From Perkinsus olseni (lineage: Eukaryota; Perkinsozoa; Perkinsida), in NCBI GenBank assembly GCA_013115125.1, contig JABANN010000014.1, positions 1-64,000 on the forward strand: a stretch of DNA of 64,000 nucleotides, read 5' to 3'. A program made the translations under genes and the position numbers. The notes under the pieces are model-generated. The model had not been told where the DNA came from, made no database searches, and saw only the letters and a list, made by a program, of their open reading frames with translations. Position 1 is the first letter of the stretch. The number at the start of each line of letters is the position of its first letter. Below, in pieces: positions 54,471 through 64,000 of the stretch.

Positions 54471-56111
54471 ATGAAGCTATCTCCAGTCCTCCTCCTCCTC
54501 CTGCTGCTCTGTCCACTAGTGCCCACTTACTCCCGACAGGAGTACTCGGCCCCGACTGCGCTGTGCAACTCCAGTGACCCCGCCCTACTACCACTACAGG
54601 AGTTGGAGGTCTTCACTGCCCCTATGGCTGAGCTCTGGCACTCGGTCAAGCCCGTGTCGGTCGACCTCGCACCATACGAGGCCTGTCCTGTGGTCCCCTT
54701 CATAGTGGAGATGATAGCATTACTGGCCCAGTTCTATAACAAAGGAGATCAGATACCACCCATCCGCCAACTCTCGACTGCCTATCCCCGTTCAACGGCC
54801 TTCATGGTCAACTACCCACCCTCCGTCATCTGGACGGACACAGCCTGGCGAAGGGTCGTGTTTGAGCTCCTTGCCGCGGTGTCGGCTAGACTGCGCCCCC
54901 ACCTAGGGTCGAGGAAGGACGTTATCTTCGAGTGCGCGGTCGTCCATCGCCACAGGGCCGTGGCCACGGTGGCTGCCGAGGTCCACGTTGGCGAGCTGCG
55001 CTTCCCTGTGCCACGATACGTCGGCAGCTCTCTCCTGCCCTTGGGGGCGACTCTACGGGACCTCACCATCAGCTCCCGGCACTGCCCTCCTGAGACGGCC
55101 ACTGCGATAGTCTCCACAGCGAGGGGTTGGCTGCAGCTTGGTGGCTCCGAGGAGGGCGTGTTGGGGTTCCTTGAAGTAGCAGAGGGTTGGGTGGTTAGAG
55201 AGAACCCCTTCCGGTTGTTGGCTATGAGCAGCCCTTATTTTGAGTACGTTCATGCTGCCCTCGTGGCCCTGCGTCAACAGCCTCTTCTGCCAGCAAGGTT
55301 GCTGCCACCGCGTCCCGGGGCTGCTAAGCGAGGGTCCAGCACGGTCGATCGGTCGATGGGTTTTGACTGTGGTGGCGTTGTGGAAGCCCGCCAGATTCAG
55401 AACAAGTTCCTCGAGGACATGGTCGGGAACTCCGTCCCATCCTGGTCACAGAGCACTGGGAGTCGTGGCTGCGAGATCGCGTCGGTCATATCCCTTCTGG
55501 CCCACTTGCCGACTGATGGGGTGGCCTCAGTGGACAGGACCCACCTAGCCTCATGGCACTACCTTCAGAGCGTGAACTCTCAGTGGTGGAGACCCCTGAA
55601 GTCGGGGTGGGGTCTGCTCCTTGCCAACGCCTTGGCCGACCTCCATGCCAGGGCCCAGCAGGCAGGTCTCGAGCCACGACAACTGCCGAAACATTGTAAG
55701 AGCAGTCCTGCTGTGGCGAGGCTGAGGGACCTATCAGCGGCTTACCTCAGTACGGAGCTCCCTGCTGGAGGCGAGAGCATCAGCAGCCTACCAGAGGCAA
55801 TGAGTCTGGTGGGTAGTGTTAGCCCAGACTGCAGTGTAGCAGTGGCGACAGCGCTGCAGCTGGCACTCAATCACTATGTCTCAATACTAGCCCGACTGGG
55901 TCACCCATTGAAGGCTCCCAATGCTACTCATCCGCTGGCCACTCAGGCCCTGAACGACGACGTCAGTGGACTTGTCGAAGTCATTTGGCAGACCGTCGCT
56001 GGGGAGAAGTTGGCTGAGGTCCTGTCTAACGAGCTCCCTCTGTTTGAGCTTATGCGGCTACAGTGGAGGATGCTCTTCAGTAGACCGCTCCCTGTCCTAC
56101 TAGCCGACTGA
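54471..56111 (+). CDS. Secreted protein of unknown family, single exon
   Basis: The frame is open from ATG 54372, but ATG 54471 starts a textbook signal peptide (MKLSPVLLLLLLLCPLVPTY) with cleavage near YSRQ, so it is preferred. The mature chain is about 525 residues with scattered Cys and one Asn-linked-type site (NAT), and is mostly helical and hydrophobic-patterned (VSARLRPHLGSRKDVIFECA; VISLLAHLPTDGVASVD; SGWGLLLANALADLHARAQQ; SVAVATALQLALNHYVSIL). The absence of introns contrasts with its neighbours. I do not recognise a domain. It ends RPLPVLLAD before TGA. A possible Cys-protease- or lectin-like fold was considered, but no catalytic signature is visible. Location is secretory pathway or outside the cell. 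Confidence 0.68.
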   Translation: MKLSPVLLLLLLLCPLVPTYSRQEYSAPTALCNSSDPALLPLQELEVFTAPMAELWHSVKPVSVDLAPYEACPVVPFIVEMIALLAQFYNKGDQIPPIRQLSTAYPRSTAFMVNYPPSVIWTDTAWRRVVFELLAAVSARLRPHLGSRKDVIFECAVVHRHRAVATVAAEVHVGELRFPVPRYVGSSLLPLGATLRDLTISSRHCPPETATAIVSTARGWLQLGGSEEGVLGFLEVAEGWVVRENPFRLLAMSSPYFEYVHAALVALRQQPLLPARLLPPRPGAAKRGSSTVDRSMGFDCGGVVEARQIQNKFLEDMVGNSVPSWSQSTGSRGCEIASVISLLAHLPTDGVASVDRTHLASWHYLQSVNSQWWRPLKSGWGLLLANALADLHARAQQAGLEPRQLPKHCKSSPAVARLRDLSAAYLSTELPAGGESISSLPEAMSLVGSVSPDCSVAVATALQLALNHYVSILARLGHPLKAPNATHPLATQALNDDVSGLVEVIWQTVAGEKLAEVLSNELPLFELMRLQWRMLFSRPLPVLLAD

Positions 56112-56198
56112 AGCTGCATGTATAATTAGAAGTGCTTGTGATCGATAGTCGCGGGGGTTGGGTTCAGTGGGGTCTAGAGGGGCATCAGAGCCGCTGGG

Positions 56199-58951
56199 AT
56201 GGGTGAGTCGGAACGCCGGCCGAACAGGCAACTCCCCGTATCATGGATGGTCGCGTTGTTTGAAGAGCCTCTGATACTGGAGACGTCGAGGAAGCCTCTG
56301 CGCTCAGAAGCAGCCACCTCCGCTCCGCCGAGTCCATCTGTGCAAGAGTGGTTGTCGGTCTCCGAAGATCAGCCTCCTCTGGTCTGTGCCTCCTGGGACG
56401 CTCTACACGATGGCCGGAGACAACCTCGGCGAGGGATCGTCAGAGGCTTTCCTGTCAACGCGCTGAGCGACGAGGAGATTTCTCGGATCACCAAAAGTGT
56501 TAAGTTTGCCGTGCAGGGGGCGGCATCCGAGCTTTTCCCTTGCCGTACCAAGGAGGACCGAAGCCTCGTTTGCCGGTGTGGCTTGAATGAGTGCCACCTC
56601 TGCTGGGCTCCGAGAGCCGGGAATATCGTCGCTCGTCTCAAGGGCCTCGAGCTGCCGAGGGAAGTCCGGGAGGAGCTGGATGGTATTCTAGGGGAGGAGC
56701 TGCTGGAGTTCGAACGAGAGTCCTTTGCTGGGATCATGAGCCTTGCGAGAAGTGGACAGCGATTGTGTCGAATCCTGGAAGCCCTGAGCGGAGTCTTCGG
56801 TCCGGCCGGCGACGATAAGGCTGCTGACATCCATCGGATGAGTCGCCTCCTCCGTATCATCGAACAACAGCAGCATAGTGGTGATCCGAAAACACGAGAC
56901 CAACTTCTACGGCTCGTCAAGGCCTACTGCTGTGAGCCTGAGAGGAGGGCAGAGGATGCCGTGAGACGGCGTACAGTAGACTTAGGCGGAGAGTGGGTGG
57001 TCATGCCACAGCAGAGAACTGATAATGACTGTGAGTTGGCTGGACAGAGGGGGCCACATAGCTGCCATTCATGTCAGGCAATATGGATGCTTTCGAGGAG
57101 TATGTGAGCACAGCATCAGAGCCTATCGGCCGGCTGCTGTTCCCCATTGAGGATACACTGAAAGCACCAGTGGTCGTCGTTGGCCAGGTGTGGAAGGGCA
57201 GACCCAGCTGGCTCTCCTCGTTGCACTTTTTTGAGCGGCCACATCATCCAGTACGTCCCCTCAGGCTCAGCAGTCGGTTCATTCCACGCCATCCGTGTCC
57301 GGCGGTCATATGGGTATGATGAGCATGGGAGCAGACAGGGGTGAGCAGCCCCGGCACGGACACGACCAGGCTGCTGTCATGCTGCGGTCAGTGGAACCTT
57401 CCGATCATTGCTGTTCCAAGTGCTGTTAACTATAGTCTCTCAAGCCAGCGCTGCTCAGGTTGAAGAAAGAGAAACAAGAGCAGTTCCGTAGAGGTCTCGA
57501 GGCCCAAATTGCCGAGAAAAGGGAGACAGTTCGACGGGTTGTCGAGGAAGAGAGGTTGGCTCAGCAAGAGCGCCTGTTGAAGGAAGCACAGGTCCGCCAC
57601 GGGCCGGGAAAGCTGGTCTGATGTCCGTTCAGTGAAGGTCCGTCATGATGGCGTCGATGAGGAAAGGAAGAGGCTCATTGATCTTGCCCAGCAGAGTGAG
57701 AGGGCAGCAGAGGCAGTAGAGCAGTTGCACAGTTGGAGGCTGCTGAGGTGGGTACCATCGCCGGGTGTCCAGCCGTAGCGAGACTTCCCTGCCATGGGTC
57801 GGCCCCGATGGTAGGATACGAAAGCCTAAAGGGCTGTATAAGGCGGTATACCATGACGATATGGCCTCCCAAATTGAAGAGCTTACCCGACGGCCAGACC
57901 GGCATCTGATACAGGTGATGGCGATTGGCGGCTCGGTTGTGGGAGGGGGACAACGTAGAGAGTCTCAGGTTGGCTTCGGTGCTGCAATCGATCCGCTCGT
58001 AGCTCGGGCTAAGGACATCCAACAAGAGTTCTTCTTCCCGCCGGAGTTGCGCACGAATATAGCGGAAGATAGAGGTGGCCATGGGGTGCACTGCCCGCCG
58101 AACGAGTGCCGGTGATTGGACTTCGCTGCAGCCTCACTGACCCCGCCGACCCTCTCAGGCCATGACGATGGCTCCCCAGTTGAACCCTACATCAGAGTAT
58201 GGGGACCAGGAGGCAACCAGAAGCCACTGCCTGATCACTCCGACCGAGAAGCGGCGAGATCGATACTACAGGCAATCTATGCTGCTTCGGCTGCCCCGGA
58301 AGTGCCCGATGAGGGAGAGGGTATAGCGGCTGCTCACAAGGCTGGAGAGGGAGCGAAGGCGGCCATGGACTGGTCCTGGCTGCCAGTGGGAGATACGGCA
58401 AGCGAGACTCAACCTTGCGTCACATACAAGGACATACCCCATCACCCTCTCGACGATCGAACGGTTAGGAGACGGAGTGGCCGGGTTGTGAGGGAGGTCA
58501 TGGCCAGCATTTATGGGGCTGGTGGCAGCAGCGGCAACAGTAGTCCAACGCTGCTTGGATCACCTGAGACTAGGAGCGAGGTAAGGCTTCGTCGTCCTCT
58601 CGGCCTACTAGGCCGAGAGAACGACGAAGCCTAGGCCGGGCCTAGTGGCCCTCTCTGAGTTTCACAGTAGGTGGTGATGCCTGAACTCGCAAAGAGCTAT
58701 TTCGTGGACCCATGGCCAGCTGAGGAGGGGACGTCGACCGTGCAGGGAGCCTATGGTTCGATGGGGCCGCCAGCAGTAGACTGTATTGAATACGTTCGGT
58801 CTAGAGGACAGCGCAGGTCCAGTATAGCTGGTCAGGTGGGTGCCGTTGGGGTCTTACTTCCAGGAACAGATTCTCATAGATGCTTCACAAGCGCGAGGAA
58901 GAGAGGAAGCGGCTACTGGTGGAGTTTGATAAGATTAATTCAAGGCAATGA
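56199..58951 (+). CDS. Unrecognised multi-exon coiled-coil protein
   Basis: The first exon from ATG 56199 encodes about 280 residues with a Cys cluster (CRCGLNECHLCWAPRAG) and helical LARSGQRLCRILEALSGVFG. GT-AG introns then join MDAFEEYVSTASEPIGRLLF, a His/Met/Gly-rich piece, LRLKKEKQEQFRRGLEAQIA and EKRETVRRVVEEERLAQQER (coiled coil), ERKRLIDLAQQSERAAEAVE, GRIRKPKGLYKAVYHDDMAS, and a 58116-58580 exon (DREAARSILQAIYAASAAPE). The last exons give VVMPELAKSYFVDPWPAEEG and end MLHKREEERKRLLVEFDKIN with TGA 58949-58951. The intron after TRSE contains the palindrome at 58584-58632. I do not recognise the family; a cytoskeletal or ciliary coiled-coil protein is plausible. It could be two genes, as single-gene continuity rests only on in-frame splicing. 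Confidence 0.5.
58584..58632. repeat. Near-perfect 49-base palindrome
   Basis: Arms 58584-58607 and 58609-58632 are inverted complements over 24 bp with one mismatch and a single-base centre. The first bases overlap the intron donor region of the upstream gene, so in RNA it would form a long hairpin inside the intron. A second small palindrome (TAGGCCGGGCCTA) follows at once. Confidence 0.9.
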
Positions 58952-59253
58952 TATTCTCCCATGTTTCATTCGATGCGAAGTCCTGTCGTGTTCAGCAGCG
59001 CTGCCGATGTTTTCATGGCTTAGTTGTCAACCGAGGATGCGTTGTATACCGCTGTCAGCGATATACGATAGTGTCAGCGATTCGCTGACACTATCGTACT
59101 CACTTGCCTCGGGGGGATCCCCCAACCCAACCGCTCAGACACCTGAGCGCGGGAAATAGGAGAGCTCTTGTTGCTGTTGTTGTCGAGAATGGCGTTCCCC
59201 ACGTTGTAAACTGATAAGAACACGACCCTCGGGAAGATGAAAAGACATTTAGA
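58952..59253. other. Convergent intergenic region
   Basis: About 300 bases between the + coiled-coil gene and the - LicD-like gene, with the 35-base palindrome as the only notable feature. Confidence 0.5.
59064..59098. repeat. Perfect 35-base palindrome between convergent genes
   Basis: Arms 59064-59080 and 59082-59098 are perfect 17-bp inverted complements around one base (TACGATAGTGTCAGCGA and its complement). The unit GTCAGCGA also occurs just upstream at about 59054. It lies between the convergent coiled-coil gene (+) and LicD gene (-), where it could act as a terminator-like or cruciform-forming element. Confidence 0.9.
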
Positions 59254-60405
59254 CTAGCTACTACCAGCGTTATCAACAGTAGTGTAGGCGATGGTTGTCG
59301 AATGACGCCGTACGTAGCACCGATGAAGCAGCGCACCGAAGGCCATACCGATCACAAATGCTGCAATAACGATCGCAATCCATGCCTCCGGGAACGGCCC
59401 CACAAAGAGCTGCTTGTTGGCAGCAGACTGTATAGGCTGCTGAGTACGCTGAGGCAAGAAGTTGGTGACCGGCTGTGGTGCAGCATCAGAACCTAATACA
59501 AGAACACGGCTGCCGAACTTATAGTTGCCGGGGATAGTAGCCATGTTGAGAAAATCAGTGTTTGAGTATAGAATATCGAGAACCTCTTTGGGTTTCCGAG
59601 GGACCTTCACATTCGATGACGTCGTGATGGCCGTCTGAGTTGTCCTTTGCACGGGCAAGAAGTCATCCAAGGCGTTGCAGTAGTCTCCCTTACGGCACAC
59701 TCTCGGCTTTGGGACATCACTCTTGCATTGACACTCGAACTCAGTGCCCTTATACTTGGCTTCGTCAGGATGCATGATCCATATGTCGGTATGGCAGGTC
59801 TTGCCGTTCGGATGAGTCCCCCGTACCATGAGCTCATTAGTATCACAGGCCTTGAAGGAGTCTTCCGGGAGGGAGCTGCCAACCCCTTGCAGACGGGCCC
59901 CAACGTAAAACTGCTTCCCGATAGTCTCCCGCAATAGACCAATCATATTCTTCTGCTTGCCCCCTTTAGCCTGGAAGGCAGCATTGCATGAATCCTGATT
60001 CATACCGAGATCACCATCAACGTCCCAAGGCACGACTCCCTTGTGATGGCGATACCACCCTAGGAGCGAACCGGACATAAGGTACGCATCGACGCCGAGC
60101 TTGTCGAGGGCACCAATAGTCTGCCCCTCGATCCACACAACACAGTCAAGGAAATCCCCTTGCCCGTCCTCGGCCAGGAACTGGTCGTAGTCCTTGCACT
60201 GACCACCATCAAGGACCACCTCCTCGCCGGCGGCCCAGTCGGACTTGGCCTTTTTCGTGACCGTCTCGGGTGAACAGACGAAGATGTTGTTATTGTCGAC
60301 GTCAGTGTAGTACTTTTCCGGAAATACCTTTATTTTGTCCGTTGCAGTCGACAGAATAAACAAGGGCAGCAGAAGAGCTGTAACAAATAGAGACATTAGA
60401 ATCAT
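59254..60405 (-). CDS. LicD-family nucleotidyltransferase-like membrane protein
   Basis: Single exon, 383 residues. An N-terminal hydrophobic segment (MILMSLFVTALLLPLFILST) acts as signal peptide or anchor, and a second one near 335-360 (AWIAIVIAAFVIGMAFGALL) is followed by basic residues, giving a type I topology with a lumenal or extracellular domain. Residues 106-135 contain the LicD signature: DAYLMSGSLLGWYRHHKG and VVPWDVDGDLGM, equivalent to GTLLGAVRHxGFIPWDDDID. LicD/fukutin proteins transfer phosphorylcholine or ribitol phosphate onto glycans. The Asp pair is retained as DVDGD. Several Cys (CQCKSDVPKPRVCRKGDYC) suggest disulphides. The sugar acceptor is unknown; location in the Golgi or plasma membrane is inferred. 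Confidence 0.75.
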   Translation of the reverse strand: MILMSLFVTALLLPLFILSTATDKIKVFPEKYYTDVDNNNIFVCSPETVTKKAKSDWAAGEEVVLDGGQCKDYDQFLAEDGQGDFLDCVVWIEGQTIGALDKLGVDAYLMSGSLLGWYRHHKGVVPWDVDGDLGMNQDSCNAAFQAKGGKQKNMIGLLRETIGKQFYVGARLQGVGSSLPEDSFKACDTNELMVRGTHPNGKTCHTDIWIMHPDEAKYKGTEFECQCKSDVPKPRVCRKGDYCNALDDFLPVQRTTQTAITTSSNVKVPRKPKEVLDILYSNTDFLNMATIPGNYKFGSRVLVLGSDAAPQPVTNFLPQRTQQPIQSAANKQLFVGPFPEAWIAIVIAAFVIGMAFGALLHRCYVRRHSTTIAYTTVDNAGSS

Positions 60406-60988
60406 AACAAAGGAGGAGGAGCAACACTGGAGAACAGTAATCTAAAGAGGGCCACTTGTACTTCGCCCACTCTTCCCGGATTTGCATACACCTTTCCGTG
60501 TCCCGCGATTCTACCGGAACTCCGAATGATGATGAGGGGGGCACCAATGCACAGACCAATATCCCGGCGAATGACTCAGTCCGAGTCCTAGCTCTCCTTA
60601 GACGCGATGTTGACTCTCTAATCGGGTGCCGCTGGTAAAAGCGATTCCCAGCGGTTGACTGGTAACTACGTATGACGAACATCACGGTCTTCAGAGTAGA
60701 CTACCAAGGGGCTAATTCTTGGCCGTAGCAGCGCCACGGTCGAGACATGTACACAATACTTTCAGGAGGCATTGACAAATTTTGCTTCGGCGCACGATCC
60801 TTCTCGCTCGCCGGGAAAACCATGCCAATCTTCACTGGAGAGCTACGGCTAGTCCTCCTGGGTTCTGCCAATCGGGCATGGTCCTTGCATTAAGAAGGCC
60901 TCCTGTGCGGTTGTTAGGGCGTTCCGTCATGCCGAGATGCATCGGAATTGGGCGTCCATCATCAGGTCCTTATTGGCTTGTTCCCATC
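60406..60988. other. Divergent intergenic region
   Basis: About 580 bases between the LicD gene (-) and the OCA2-like gene (+). Short open frames on both strands have no recognisable content. An upstream in-frame Met at 60782 could extend the next gene, but the residues there look non-coding. Confidence 0.35.
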
Positions 60989-63900
60989 ATGGCAGGGTCT
61001 GGTGGGGGCGGCAGTCCGCAGGCGTCAGGGTCAGCCTCGAGTGAGGCACCCCCAAGTCCTCGCCCTTCCGTCACGGACATGATACCGTCGCGGGCCATGT
61101 CCATCCGAAGTAGTACGGTCGGGCTATCGGGAGGGCTAACGTGCTCATGTAGGGCTATCAACCCTGCATAGGATGGACCGTATGGAGGAGGACACCTTCG
61201 CTAGAAGGCTAGACCACACCCTCACGAGACGGTGATGGATGCCTCCCCTCTCACGATACTTGTCTCCCCTCACAGATTGAGTAACGCCTACTTGCCAGCC
61301 AATGATGGTACGCTGAGTCCGCGTTCAAGGGCCCAACTGTCTTTTAAGATCCGTACCATGAACAGCACGCCTCTGCTGGGATCGGGGTACTTCCCTGCTT
61401 CCCCTTACCCACAGCGATTGAGTCCTCTTGCCAGGGAGCGTCGGCTGGAGGCCCTGTTCGGTCCTGCGCCGGGCAGCTTCCAAGGTAGCGATGCTTTATC
61501 GTTCGCTGTATCCCCGGCGCCATCGGGCATCCTCATTGGCGGCCGTGGGTCGATTGTTGGGCCGCCAGAAGCCGAAGAGGACACCGTAAACAGGCTAACG
61601 AAGAAGCACATACCGTGGGTGGCCTTGGTAGTAGCTTCGAGGGCGCTGGTGCTCGGCGTCCTAGACAACGCTGATCTGCGCTTGATCAGTTGCTTTTCTT
61701 ATCATTGGCAGTGGTAGTGTTCGTATCACTTTGGGAGCCCCATCATGCAAGAACGGACGTCCATCGTACCAAACTGGAGAAGTATAACATGTTCATATCC
61801 TCTCCTATGTACCAAGGCCCCGCGAGCCTGCTGCCCCCTCCGAGATCAACTCAGGTACGTAGTCAGTCCGGAACAGAATCTCACGCTGCCGTTTAGCCGC
61901 GAAGCGAAGGCTCTTGATATCAAGGTTGTGGCTGCCAAGGTATCCTAGCACGTTCGGAGGTTATCTGAGGCCGCCGTTGTCTACTGGTAGGACAGGCAGT
62001 CCTCGTTGATGCGGGTGGACGATGGAGAGGAGCCCGAGGCCTCGGGAAGGGTGCTACGCTGGCAGTTGTGGTATGACCCAACTCTAGCTGGCCCATCCGA
62101 GGAGCACGCTAAAAGACGGCTTGCTGGTAATTTGAGTGTGGCCTGGCTGCTGCTGATCTGCCATGCATGCCCCTGCTAGATGATGAAGAGGAAGTGATGC
62201 TTTACAGCAACTCCCTACCACTGATGACTAATGTGGAGGCTGAGTTCTTCGAGAATGTCGATCTCGTAAGTATGGCGCTGGAGGACCTTCCCTGAATGCG
62301 TCTCCGATCGGCCAGAGTAATCCATCGGCGACCGCAGCATCCTCATGACGGCAGGTCCCCTTGTACGATGAGTATGATGTCCCTACCGGGGATGGTCGTG
62401 TGCCGTTGAAACTGCTGGTATGGGTAGAAGGAGAGGGCTCCCCGGTATCCTTCCTGCTCGAACCCATGCTCCTGGGAAGCGTCGCACGGTACAGAGTCCT
62501 GATCGCCGGTAAGATTGCTACTATGGGGTCTTGTGACGGCAGCCTGCTTATAGCGCGAACCCCGTTCCTGCTGAAAGTACATTCAGTCGCACTGAAAGGA
62601 AGTGCTGCATGTGATGCGGGGGTGGTGTGGTAGGTATCCTATTCCTCTGCACCTTCATCCTCATCGTTACCGAGATAATCCACCGGGTGTAGGCTGCTGA
62701 GGCACCCTCGCCCTCCCTCTCCTATCGCCATCCCTCCATCAAGGTACGCGACCTTCATCGGCTCTATGCTGGGGTTGTTCCTCATAGCCTTGCTGCATGA
62801 GGTGCCGGAGCTGGAGGATATCATGGCCATGGTCGACTTTGGCACCTTGATGCTGCTCTTCAGCATGATGGTTAATGTGGGCACCCGGGGAAGCTCCGGG
62901 GGGCAGGGACCCCTCCTCAGGTCCATCTCCTGGCCCTCACGGGCTTCTTCCAGTACGTGGCGGCTCGCATGGTCATCCTGGCAGGAGGCCGCATCACGCT
63001 GCTGTTTTTCCTCCTCACAATCTCCACCGGAGTCAGACCCCTTGCCTGATACGTCTGCAGTGTTACGGCCCCACAGGTCCTGTCAGCCTTCCTTGATAAC
63101 GTTACAACCGTGATGCTGGTGGGGCCTGTCACTATATCCCTGTGCAAGGAGATAAAGCGGAGCCCAGTCCCCTTCTACCTCTCGGAGACCTTACTGGGTG
63201 AGATCCCGTCTACGCCGGTCCGGGTAGTGGGTTTCCATATCAGCTACTATCGGTGGCACTGCTACCCTTATCGGAGACCCTCCAAATGTGGTTATCAGTT
63301 CCAAGCTCGGTGTCTCCTTCACAGACTTCATCGTGTGAGCCCCGAGGTCAGGACTTGCCTACCAGAGCCCACGTCGCCTTCTCAGATACAACGGTCCCCT
63401 GGTGGTCGTACTCCTCCCTGCTGCGGCAGGTCTGCTGTATCTGAGATTTCGATCGGAGGTGTCGGGCAGGGCCCTACTGGACGAGCAGAGGATAAAGAGG
63501 GAGAATATTATCCACGACAAAGTGGGCCAACCGCGGAAGCCTTTACCTTCGCGCTCGATCGTCGTCACCGTCTCAACAGGGCTCCACCGTTCTATGTGAG
63601 TCAGGTCGCCTTCGCCCAAGTTGGATCGATATTCGTCGCCATCACTCTAGCTCTATTCCTCTCTCCGGTGAGTCTCTCCTCTGTATCTCCTTGGATGGTT
63701 TGGTCGTATGGTCATGAGCAAGGTCCATGGCTACGAGGCTGCATGGTTTACTCTCCTTGGCATGTACGTCGGCTGTATCGTCTTGTCTCCTCATGACTTC
63801 CATCGAGTACTGGAGGCCGTCGAATGGGACACCCTCATCTTCTTCGCCAGCCTCTTCGTCCTAGTAGAGGCGGTCAACGAGCTAGGGCTCATACGGTGGG

Positions 63901-64000
63901 CCTCCCTACCCTCGGTGGCTGGTGACAGCATGAGCTCGTCAGTGCCATTGGGGACCTCATCACCGACATCATCACTTCCATTCCCCTCACCCATCGGCTC
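60989..64000 (+). CDS. P-protein (OCA2)-like ion transporter, 3' end outside window
   Basis: ATG 60989 starts MAGSGGGGSPQASGSASSEA, a cytosolic Pro/Ser-rich tail. Exons give LSNAYLPANDGTLSPRSRAQ, a first membrane segment (HIPWVALVV...LFLSLAVVVFVSL), a lumenal beta-rich domain (YDEYDVPTGDGRVPLKLLVW; RYRVLIAGKIATMGSCDGSL), then the transporter core: VGILFLCTFILIVTEIIHR, GSMLGLFLIALLHEVPELED, IMAMVDFGTLMLLFSMMVNV, FLDNVTTVMLVGPVTISLCK, GDPPNVVISSKLGVSFTDFI and LEAVEWDTLIFFASLFVLVE. These match the citrate/arsenite (IT) superfamily branch that contains the melanosomal P protein, which carries two half-repeats. Continuity of the N-terminal part with the core is supported by in-frame splices but not proven. 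The last exon runs off the window. Confidence 0.7.

Noticed and set aside
1-64000. Dinoflagellate-type spliced-leader gene, transposons, retroelements, viral genes or CRISPR arrays
   Set aside because: No sequence or protein in the window matched these by eye. Partial GGCTCAAG matches at about 16122 and 905 lack the rest of a spliced leader.

Overview
The window is eukaryotic nuclear DNA from a protist. Nearly every recognisable protein is broken into exons by short GT-AG introns, mostly about 35-60 bp. Base composition is close to balanced, genes are dense, and no rRNA, complete tRNA, transposase, reverse transcriptase or CRISPR array could be supported. Intron style, gene density and the set of divergent but recognisable alveolate-like proteins suggest a perkinsid/dinozoan alveolate such as Perkinsus. 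That assignment is inference; no dinoflagellate-type spliced-leader sequence was found to confirm it.

Layout, left to right. 1-2.3 kb: the 3' end of an unknown gene, an unrecognised minus-strand coding fragment and long non-coding DNA. 2.3-13.7 kb (+): ATP-type phosphoenolpyruvate carboxykinase with a mitochondrial-type leader, a many-exon Nup155/Nup170-like nucleoporin, and a SURP-domain RS-rich splicing-type protein. 14.0-15.5 kb (-): a leucine-rich-repeat protein with a coiled-coil tail. 16.0-17.5 kb (+): two tandem secreted Thr-rich proteins sharing a six-cysteine module. 17.6-31.2 kb (-): an exostosin-type GT47 glycosyltransferase, an endonuclease/exonuclease/phosphatase protein with a large insert, and three tandem chitin-synthase-like membrane proteins whose catalytic signatures are eroded.

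31.9-33.4 kb (+): a small Tim (Tim10-like) chaperone and an Abitram (FAM206A) homologue. 33.6-35.2 kb (-): the meiotic recombinase DMC1 and a tiny AT-hook protein. 35.7-41.0 kb (+): two tandem AAAP amino-acid transporters and a membrane-anchored dual-specificity phosphatase. 41.3-44.1 kb (+): an unrecognised acidic protein and a second LRR protein. 44.6-50.3 kb (-): an F-box/ankyrin-like protein, the autophagy protease ATG4 and the mitochondrial protein OPA3. 50.5-59.0 kb (+): a coiled-coil scaffold with Trp repeats and about 20 Gln-Thr motifs resembling LC8-binding sites, a secreted protein of unknown family, and a coiled-coil protein. 59.3-60.4 kb (-): a LicD-family membrane protein. 61.0-64.0 kb (+): an OCA2/P-protein-like transporter running off the window.

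The genes do not form one pathway; this is an ordinary mosaic of housekeeping genes with local tandem duplications. Several do concern the cell surface or glycan chemistry (chitin-synthase-like trio, GT47, LicD, secreted Cys proteins). The best candidates for something undescribed are the decayed chitin-synthase-like trio, the Gln-Thr array scaffold, the six-Cys secreted pair, two near-perfect palindromes around 58.6 and 59.1 kb, and a 10-base motif recurring nine times. Exon boundaries below were read by eye from splice signals and homology; unless stated, spans run from first to last coding base including introns.
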